Of a stretch of DNA of 64,000 nucleotides, positions 56,671 to 64,000 are shown in pieces; positions within the stretch are counted from its first letter, which is position 1, and the number at the start of each line of letters is the position of its first letter. The stretch is taken from the NCBI GenBank assembly GCA_034401795.1, contig CM067373.1:93782112-93846111 (forward strand), read 5' to 3'. Made by a program: the position numbers and the translations under genes. The notes below the pieces were generated by a model, which did not search any database, had not been told where the DNA came from, and worked only from the letters and a program-made list of their open reading frames with translations. Origin of the DNA: Chaetoderma sp. LZ-2023a (taxonomy: Eukaryota; Mollusca; Caudofoveata; Chaetodermatida; Chaetodermatidae).

Positions 56671-57700
56671 AGGGGCGGATTATCCACGAGGCTAACGAGG
56701 CAGTAGCCTAGGGCCTTGCAGTTGAAGGGGGCCTCGCACTTGGACAAAAAAAAATTCTGTTTTCTCTCTTTAGGCAAGCTACATAACGCAACGAAGAGAC
56801 ACTCGGTCAATATCTCCAAAATAGATTAGTGCCTTATCATGGCCTTATGTCAGTGACCTATGTTTTTCTGTTTATAGTCTCGTTTTATTGTTTAAATATC
56901 GATTATAACAATGCTCGAGCGGCCGAGCCGAGTTACCCGAGTAGACTAAACAAACGCGATGATCACGTGATGGCGTGACGCACACGTGGAAAGTAATTTT
57001 TGTTACCTCAGTGAGTCAGTGGAAGCGGTCCGAAGCACTGTTAAACAGTTTGTGATCGGGAATCAGTAGGCCTACATTCAGTCATTCATTGATTCTTATA
57101 GTCATACTGTGGATAGCCGAGTTTTTCCGTAAAACTTAAAGAAAGGCAAGGTGGGAAGAAACATTGTTACAATGTTACTGACTAAATTAAAGCTACGTTG
57201 TCACGGTTGGCTATATGAATATTTTTTACAAATTGTAAATTGTATATTACACCCTTGCATCTATCGGGTCAATAATATATACCTTAATATACCCAAACAA
57301 TGTCTGTTTGGGTAAAACGTGTAATTTTAACCCTTTCGCCGAATAATCTATGAAAACCGAAATTAATTATTATGTACGAAATATTACGTATTCAATTGAA
57401 TATTTTGGAAATAATTTGACTGAAAGCTGTTGGTGGAATAAATTGTTTTTAAAATATTTAACATGGTCGGAGATATGGTGTATGGGAAATGTTGTCTGCA
57501 AAAAAACCTCTGCAGTCAATGTGTTAAAGACTCCATTTTGTCTGCTATAAAGCCTATAATAATTAACAAAAATGATGCCAAATATACGTCAGATTGCACC
57601 ACAGAGCGTCTAGATTAAAAAATTTCCGGGGGAGGGCCGGCCCACCCACCCCCGGCATGGTCTTGTGCCTAGGGCCTCGCACAACCTTAATCAGCCACTG
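56670..57700. mobile_element. Nonautonomous hAT-like transposon, 1031 bp
   Basis: It starts CAGGGGCGGATTATCC and ends GGTTAATCAGCCACTG-like (CTTAATCAGCCACTG), an imperfect inverted repeat of about 14 bp. AATAAAGG flanks it on both sides (56662-56669 and 57701-57708), a perfect 8-bp duplication as made by hAT transposases. Next to each end is a GCCTAGGGCCT-type subterminal repeat. There is no transposase ORF. Inside are fragments of a piggyBac-like end (TTAACCCTTTCGCCG, 57330) and of the foldback family (57395-57435). Confidence 0.85.
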
Positions 57701-58125
57701 AATAAAGGTGATACATGAGCCAGTTTCCAAAGTGATGGTAAATTTCCCTGCTTCAGCGAGTTTCTAAAGAGGTGAAGAAGGGGGTAGGCTATGAGGCTGT
57801 TTAGTTCTTTCAAAATACGTGGATATATCCCATCAGGGCCAGCAGATTTATTCGTATTGATACCTTCCAATTTTGTTAACACCATGTCTTCTGTAATTAA
57901 GATCTCATTTAGAATTGTGGAATATTGTCTGTAGCTAAAGCTGGGCAGATGGGACATATCCTCGTGCGTAAAGACTGAAGTAAAAAATGTATTTAAGACA
58001 TCAGCCTTTTCAGAATCTGAATTTGTAAGGGTTCCATTTGGTTTCTTTAGGTCACATATAGAATTTTTTGTTTTCAGTTTAGATATAGCATGATGAAAGA
58101 AAGCTTTCGGGTTACATTCGGGCGA
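57701..58125 (-). CDS. LINE ORF2 segment upstream of the hAT insertion
   Basis: Open from about 58125: a linker, then LEGINTNKSAGPDGIYPRIL, the RT entry block, and NLPSLWKLAHVSPLF, which joins in frame to KKGDRHSANN at 56670 once the hAT is removed. It belongs to the same ORF2 as 55302-56670. Confidence 0.75.
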
Positions 58126-58134
58126 ATTTTTTTA

Positions 58135-58528
58135 GTCTTTACTATTTAATCAACATGCTGTTGAATATTTTGAAACTAATTTGACTAGACGCTGTTCTAA
58201 ATGTATGTCTTTTGCTATTTATTCAACAGTCATTTTCTATGATAATGGCTGGATTCGATCTGTAACTGAAGGATATGACGTCATAATCAATTACGTCATA
58301 TACAGGCTGACGTCACAATCCAAAAAGTGTAACTGAATGGCGTATCGAGCTCAGTCATGAACATTGAATAGTCCGGCAAGTGTACGAATTGTATGTCTTT
58401 ACTGTTTAATCAACATTGTGTTGAATATTTTGAAACTAATTTGACCTGGCGTTGTTGCGATCAGAGGCAGCAAACCTTTAAAAGCTCCCAGTCAAATTAG
58501 TTTCAAAATAGTCATCAGCTTACCTGTA
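58135..58528 (+). repeat. Foldback MITE, left part (split by LINE)
   Basis: Extra hairpin piece at 58145-58235, then the main copy: TGACGTCATAATCAATTACG at about 58273, CTGACGTCACAATCC, hairpin 58415-58520, ending CAGCTTACCTGTA. The copy resumes at 63646. Confidence 0.8.
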
Positions 58529-58530
58529 AC

Positions 58531-59228
58531 TTGTAACAGATGTAAAACCACCCATACACCAACGCTATGATTATGTTTCCAATCCTACAAAGCAGACATT
58601 AATCATAGGGTCGTCAATACTCAAAGGAATAAGTGAGAGCGGCCTGGATCAATCAGTACAGGTAATGTGTTGTAGAGGTGCGAAAATTATTGACATTCGG
58701 GAACTATTATATTCATTAGATTTGCAACATTTCAAGAACATTATCGTAATGGCCGGTACCAATAACTCGAACGGTCCTGTCGGCGACGCGCTATATGACA
58801 TTGAGAGACTAGTGCGTGATGTCCATAGTTTGGCACCACAATGTCAACTTTATATATGCGAACTATGCCCGCGTGGTGATGAACCAAAACGACAACAGTT
58901 CATTACCAAATTTAATCGCTATTTGGAAGTTATGGAACATTTCCTGGATTTCACAGTCATTGAATCGTCAAAGTTATTCTCTTCAAGAAATCGTCCAGGT
59001 GTCATAAACAATTCATTATTCTATGCGGACAAATATCACATAAACAATGCTGGATCTACAATTCTTGTACGCCGTATAAACGAATATGTGACAATTATCC
59101 GTAATTCCGCGTGTAATTTCTGCGGAGAACCTAATCATAAATCTTCGTTATGCCGTCACGGTCGACCGGTCTTGTGTTACTCGTGTAATTATTATGGTCA
59201 CAAATCAAATCGGTGTCCTGGACAATAA
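58531..59228 (+). pseudogene. LINE ORF1 C-terminal part: SGNH-like domain and zinc knuckles
   Basis: The frame is open from the truncation point, with TLIIGSSILKGI (about 58600) as the SGNH first block, IIVMAGTNNSNGPV as the GxND-like block and YADKYHINNAGSTILVRRIN as the D-x-x-H catalytic block. It ends with CNFCGEPNHKSSLC and CYSCNYYGHKSNRC, two CCHC-type knuckles, then TAA. An esterase-like fold plus knuckles suggests RNA binding and membrane or chaperone functions proposed for such ORF1s. The N-terminus is lost. No Met is needed since this is the truncated remainder. Confidence 0.75.
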
Positions 59229-59261
59229 TGGCCCGGCGAGGAAGGACAGCCTACTAAAATC

Positions 59262-59466
59262 TTGAAATCTAAAAACATCTTGAGTAAAATAAACAACCCT
59301 GACGGTTCATTAAATAATTCCAATACCCCATATAAGAGTTCATTAATGCGGACTTCTAATATATTGAGTGTCCAAACATTGTCCCAGAATAATGATATAT
59401 CATGCCATGGTCTTCTAAATAATAATAATGATAATAATAATAATGATAATAATAATGATAATAATG

Positions 59467-59523
<57 letters not shown>

Positions 59524-59886
59524 GCAGCAGCAGTAGCAGCTTTATCACTGAATCTTTTTATAATATCGCTACTAGTAATAGATTTGAATTTTTAAGCGAT
59601 AATTGTTACGAAATGCACAGCGATATCGCATCCCGCTGTGACAAAGAAGTGGGAGATTCAGAATTAGGCCTATGTCCTGTTTTCATGCCACAAACTACGC
59701 TCATTCCTGCTGTAACTTGTACTGAAATTCGTACCAACACATATGATAATGACACTACTACTGTCATTGATAATGATTGCGTTGTAATTGCTGGAAATGG
59801 TCTTAGCTTTCACGTTGACAATCTAGCGCAAAGTAACATTGTCGGCATGAAAGATAACACTGATTCCTGCAAGTATAATAATAATG

Positions 59887-59971
<85 letters not shown>

Positions 59972-59982
59972 TGATGAAAATG

Positions 59983-60047
<65 letters not shown>

Positions 60048-61949
60048 TTAATTAACGACCTAAATATTATATCATATTGTCATACAAAAAGGGCATCCAA
60101 TCTAAGCACGCCTATAGCTGCTACTAATCCGCTTGACCAATGGATATGTCCCCCTGATTTTATCAGATTAACTGCGCGACACGACCTTAAAACATTTAGC
60201 ATAAATACAAAAGGCATACGTATAGGTCATTTAAATGTGCAACAACTACTACCTAAGATAAACCAATTAAAAATAATTCTGGAAAAAAGTGTGAAAGAGC
60301 TTGAAATTTTCGGTACTACTGAGACTGCCCTAAGTAGCATCACCACAAATAATTTAATCGATATTAGTGGTTATAATATTGAGCGGAAAGATAGGGTAAA
60401 TCGTAATGGAGGCGGCATCATAATGTACATCGAAGAGAATCAATCGTATTGTAGGAGAACTGAGTTAGAATCTATGTCATTGGAGGCACTTTGGATCGAA
60501 ATAACGCCGTATAAAATGAAATCATTTTTACTTGCCTGTGTATATAGACCTCCGGACTCCCCGACTAGCTGGACAGACGAATTTGAATCTTTACTGGAGG
60601 CGGCATATTTACATAACCCAGACATTATTCTGATAGGCGATTTCAATATAGATTTCCATTTACCCATAACCGGAAAATGGCAAACCTTGATGAATACTTT
60701 TCACCTTGAACAATTAATTGATAAATCAACCCGAATCACAGAGACGACATCTACTTTAATAGATCATATATACTGTACGGATAAAACCAAAATTACGTCT
60801 GCGAGTGTAGGTGATTTGGCGCTAAGTGACTACCACCCCGTCTTTGTTATTCGCCACTGTTCCATACATAGAACAAATACCCACCATTCTATAAAATATA
60901 GATGTAAAAAGAAGTTTGATAATAGTAAATTCATTCAAAATTTATCGGAATACAAATGGGAGATAATTAATTTAATTAGCGATCCAAATGAAGCGTTAAA
61001 ATTATGGCATGAAACATTTCTTAGTATTCTAAACAAACACGCCCCTATTATTGAACGAAGAGTAAAAACATATCACCAACCAGGCTGGCTAAACGAAGAA
61101 ATATTACAAACAATCAGAGATCGAGATTATTGCCATAAAATCAAGGATATGGTCAAATATAAACAACTGAAAAATAAAGTAATGTCTCTCATAGAAAATT
61201 CAAAACGACAACATTTTGGCGTACAATTAGTTCAAAATAAAAATAACCCGGCAAACATATGGAAAATAATGAAAAGTATAAATCCGCAAACTAACAAAAT
61301 CCCATTAACATTACTCAATAAGGACGGAAATCAGATTAGAAATACTATGCAACATTGTGAAATGTTCAATGAATATTTTGCTACAGTTGCTTCCGATCTG
61401 GCAAATAGCATAAATAATCAAGCGTATGCCATATCTGAGAAACTTAAAACCCATATCAAAGTTAGAGTGCCCAAAGAAATCGAATTTACAATACCCCCGA
61501 TAACACTGGATTACGTTTACGAGGAAATCAAGCATCTAAAAACAAATAAGTCAGCGGGATATGATGATCTAAACGCCCATTTTCTAAAACTAGCTGCACC
61601 AGTTATTACCCCATCAGTTACCGCCATCATAAATAAAAGCATAGACACTGGTATATTTCCTACTTTGTGGAAATATGCTAAAGTAAAACCACTACACAAG
61701 TCAGAAAATAAACGCGAGGTAAGTAATTACAGACCCATTTCTATTTTACCTATCTTATCCAAGATAATTGAAAGACATGTACATAATTATTTATATAAAT
61801 TTTTGACAGCTTATAGTCTGTTGTATGAATCCCAATCCGGCTTCAGGCCAAAACATTCCTGCGAAACTGCGCTTTTAAAATTGATAGAAGACTGGCGATT
61901 TGCTGTTGATAAGGGGGACTTTGTAGGCGCTATAATGATAGATTTTTAA
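59262..61949 (+). CDS. LINE ORF2: Asn-rich leader, endonuclease, start of RT
   Basis: An 895-codon open frame; the first ATG is near 59345. An N-terminal leader of about 310 residues carries three poly-Asn tracts coded by (AAT)n. The EEP endonuclease follows: IRIGHLNVQQLLPKI, EIFGTTETALS (catalytic Glu), LLACVYRPPDSP, IILIGDFNIDF (Asp-Asn pair), LIDHIY and ALSDYHPVF (catalytic Asp/His). RT begins at LKTNKSAGYDDLNAHFLK, then NYRPISILP and SGFRPKHSCETAL. It stops at 61947-61949 (IDF-stop-KAFNHVDH), where related RTs have a Ser or Thr codon. Confidence 0.85.
59412..60050. repeat. (AAT)n tracts within LINE ORF2
   Basis: Near-pure AAT at 59418-59522, 59875-59970 and 59983-60046, all in the Asn-coding frame of ORF2. 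Confidence 0.95.
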
Positions 61950-63037
61950 AAAGCGTTTAACCATGTTGATCATAAAATATTAATACAAAAATTAGACGTT
62001 TACAAGTTTGACAAGCTTGCGTTAAAATGGTTCACTTCCTATCTCGAACATCGGCAGCAGTATGTGTCAATCTCAGACAAAATATCTGGATTTCGCCCGT
62101 AACAGTAGGCGTTCCGCAAGGCTCTGTATTGGGTCCGTTATTATTTATTATCTACGTTAATGACCTCCATCTCGGTATTAAAAGTAATGTGGATATGTAC
62201 TGTGATGACACAACGATGTATTACAATTCTGATAGCGTAGCAAAAAATAACCGACAGACTAACAGATGATATGGCATCCATCCAGACATGGTGTCAAAAT
62301 AATAAAATGATTGTAAATACAGACAAAACAAAACTACTTATGATCAACACCAAGTCTAAGCTAAATCAGATTCATCAAAAAGATATTAAAATTCATACAT
62401 GTAACGGAGACATAGGCAGTATAGCCAATGCAAAACTTCTAGGATTACATATAAATAACAATCTATCATGGCAACAACATATTGGCAAACTCTGCAGTAA
62501 AATAGCATCACTTATTTTTATGTTGAAGAAAAACAAGCAATATATGAATGTATATGAACGAAACTTATTTTACAAATCTTACATACTATCACACATCGAT
62601 TATTGCTCCCTGGTTTATTGCGCCGGTACACCTACACTACTTGTAAGCCTAGAAAAATTACAGAAACGCGCCATAGAATTATTTTAGATGTCCCTCACAA
62701 AACCCCATCAAAACAGTTATATGAACGATTGAAATGGACTCCGTTAGCGCAACGATTGACTACAAAAACAAGCACAATGACGTACAAAGCACTCAATAAC
62801 ATAACACCTAAGTACATTAGCGACCTATTCACCCCTATTGAAGAAGCGCATACACTGCATCTACGCTCAAAAACTTATAGTCATTTAAAGCCTCAAAAAA
62901 TAAGAACTGATTACGGGAAACATAGCTTCACATACACTGCAACTCAGATATGGAATTCGCTACCTAGAACTATTACAAGTCCGCAAACACTCTGTTCTTT
63001 CAAACGAAATATACACAACCATATAAACATGACATAA
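61950..63037 (+). pseudogene. LINE ORF2: rest of RT and C-terminus, frameshifted
   Basis: Continues KAFNHVDHKILIQKL, then after a frameshift near 62097 [19 protein letters not shown] and [12 protein letters not shown] (catalytic box YCDD; the usual residue there is Ala). Two more shifts near 62255 and 62665 are needed to read NKMIVNTDKTKLLMINTK, LGLHINNNLSWQQHIG and LPRTITSPQTLCSFKRNI at the end (63037). The motifs follow CR1/L2-like RT order. Confidence 0.75.
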
Positions 63038-63052
63038 TTTTCTATATGTTAG

Positions 63053-63140
63053 GTTTACAATGTTTGCGACTAATTTAGAAAAGAAAAGTCATGTATGTTT
63101 AGAGGGAAACATTTAGAAAAGAAAAGTCATGTATGTTTAG
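63053..63140. repeat. Tandem duplication of about 30 bp
   Basis: AGAAAAGAAAAGTCATGTAT followed by GTTTAGAG occurs at 63078 and again at 63115, in the LINE 3' UTR. Confidence 0.85.
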
Positions 63141-63245
63141 AGTATGTTGGGAGTGCGTGAGTGCGTGCGAGCGTGCGTGACTGAGTGCGATTGGTTGTAT
63201 GCTTCTTTGAGTTGGATGAGTATGTTTGTGTCCGTAAGACTAATA

Positions 63246-63259
63246 CAAATAATAATAAT

Positions 63260-63315
<56 letters not shown>

Positions 63316-63323
63316 TAATAATG

Positions 63324-63376
<53 letters not shown>
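63246..63376. repeat. (AAT)n microsatellite
   Basis: About 43 AAT units with two ATGAT interruptions, within the LINE 3' UTR. Confidence 0.95.
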
Positions 63377-63569
63377 GTACATTTATTAGATTAAAATGTC
63401 TGTATACGATATTGTATGCTTTTGAACAGAGTGTAAATATTTATTATTCACATTTTGTACATATTTTTATATCATCTCGCACTGCACATATTGCACTGAT
63501 CATTGTTGTTTTTGTGAGGGCATCTGGGAGAGCAGGTTATCCTGAAGATTTTACCCTCAATAAAGAATG

Positions 63570-63645
<76 letters not shown>

Positions 63646-63647
<2 letters not shown>

Positions 63648-63790
63648 GTTGCCTTGAAATTGGAAGTCTGGGAATTCATTATGCAGCGCATACATATACA
63701 TCGATTCCAGCACGCAAAAAGGGGTGGAGCTTAGCTAGAAATGGGCGTGGCATACCTAGAAATGGATCTCTCTATTGAAATTGTCATGAG
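63646..63790 (+). repeat. Foldback MITE, right part (split by LINE)
   Basis: TAGTTGCCTTGAAATTGGAA, then GGGTGGAGCTTAGCTAG, GGGCGTGGCATACCTAG and AAATGGATCTCTCTATT: the right third of the copy that began at about 58250. Confidence 0.8.
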
Positions 63791-64000
63791 CAAATTGAGC
63801 ATTATATGGCTAATACCACTTGGTAATGCATGGCCCACACAATATGGACCACTTGTATTAAGAGATCACCCATATTTTTAGGTCACATTATTAACAAGGC
63901 CAATCATAGATTGTTGACCTGAAAACAATATACTCGTCCTCTGACGGAGGGAGGATAATTAATACCACCTGCTAATGGGCATTTTCATGTTGTCTATCCA
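63791..64000. other. No feature recognised
   Basis: AT-rich unique-looking sequence at the window end. Confidence 0.5.

Larger units (their letters stand above)
55222..58125 (-). mobile_element. CR1-like non-LTR retrotransposon, 5'-truncated, split by a hAT element
   Basis: The RT-containing ORF2 piece starts near 58125 (NPKAFFHHAISKLK) and runs to the stop at 55302. The 3' UTR ends in a short TAAG-type repeat (TAAGTAAGTAAGTAAGG, about 55222-55240). A 1031-bp DNA transposon sits at 56670-57700; removing it and one 8-bp duplicate leaves one open frame across the junction. The start of ORF2 and all of ORF1 are missing. Confidence 0.8.
58529..63645 (+). mobile_element. Non-LTR retrotransposon, 5'-truncated, inserted in a foldback MITE
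   Basis: It starts inside ORF1 and runs through ORF2 (59262-63037) to a 3' UTR ending CTCAATAAAGAATG and about 25 ATT units. The flanks CTTACCTGTA / TAGTTGCCTTGAAATTG rejoin to the foldback sequence seen intact at 23050-23080. There are few lesions: one nonsense and about three frameshifts, so this is one of the younger elements here. A second (AAT)n tract lies at 63246-63376 in its 3' UTR. Confidence 0.8.

Noticed and set aside
58665..59228. Host esterase gene
   Set aside because: The SGNH-like frame continues to the truncation point of a LINE, ends in CCHC knuckles and is followed at once by endonuclease and RT, so it is LINE ORF1.
63144..63394. Poly-Ile/Asn ORFs at the 3' end
   Set aside because: (AAT)n in the LINE 3' UTR.

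Overview
This looks like repeat-rich nuclear DNA from a metazoan, most likely a marine or aquatic invertebrate. The support is: exons with GT/AG boundaries and consistent phase that encode extracellular domains (antistasin-like, lustrin-type, Kunitz); several non-LTR retrotransposons; a DIRS-type tyrosine-recombinase retrotransposon; pogo, hAT and piggyBac-like DNA transposons; and very long microsatellites. I cannot name the species or phylum from the sequence. Nothing looks bacterial, viral or organellar: there are no operons and no rRNA.

Host genes are sparse. The best one lies on the + strand from 5663 to 22254. Five coding exons (5663-5738, 7964-8077, 10668-10853, 18139-18294, 22022-22254) all join in phase 1 and total 765 nt. 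They predict a secreted protein of about 254 aa: signal peptide, antistasin-like domain, lustrin-type cysteine-rich domain, two Kunitz domains, stop, and AATAAA about 0.5 kb downstream. Each domain sits in its own symmetrical exon. On the - strand, the first 1.4 kb holds pieces of a type I membrane protein (Thr-rich stalk, transmembrane segment, Pro-rich tail) whose reading frames do not join cleanly. A second transmembrane exon lies at 31447-31664, and a 53-codon ORF with a polyadenylation signal at 42652-42813.

Most of the rest is mobile DNA. (a) A foldback, MITE-like family of about 360-410 bp occurs in both orientations throughout; it has an internal hairpin of about 45-bp arms and several TGACGTCA (CRE) palindromes. 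(b) Non-LTR retrotransposons lie at about 12060-13960, 14840-15690, 19880-20900, 26221-28240 (-), 46745-52690 (-), 55222-58125 (-) and 58529-63645 (+). (c) A nearly complete but decayed DIRS element spans 34403-41433 (-), with inverted terminal repeats, an internal complementary region, gag, RT/RNase H and tyrosine recombinase. (d) A pogo-type remnant lies at about 32348-34332. (e) A 1031-bp hAT-like element at 56670-57700 has a perfect 8-bp target duplication inside a LINE. (f) There are piggyBac-like TTAA MITEs and a tRNA-derived SINE. Nesting gives relative ages: a LINE interrupts a foldback MITE (58529-63645), the hAT interrupts a LINE, and a piggyBac-like MITE truncates an RNase H1 copy.

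The observations most worth checking are the multi-inhibitor gene, the CRE-bearing foldback family, the DIRS internal complementary region and possible gag intron, and a 133-bp near-perfect palindrome at 44484-44616. I found no clearly new defence or regulatory system.
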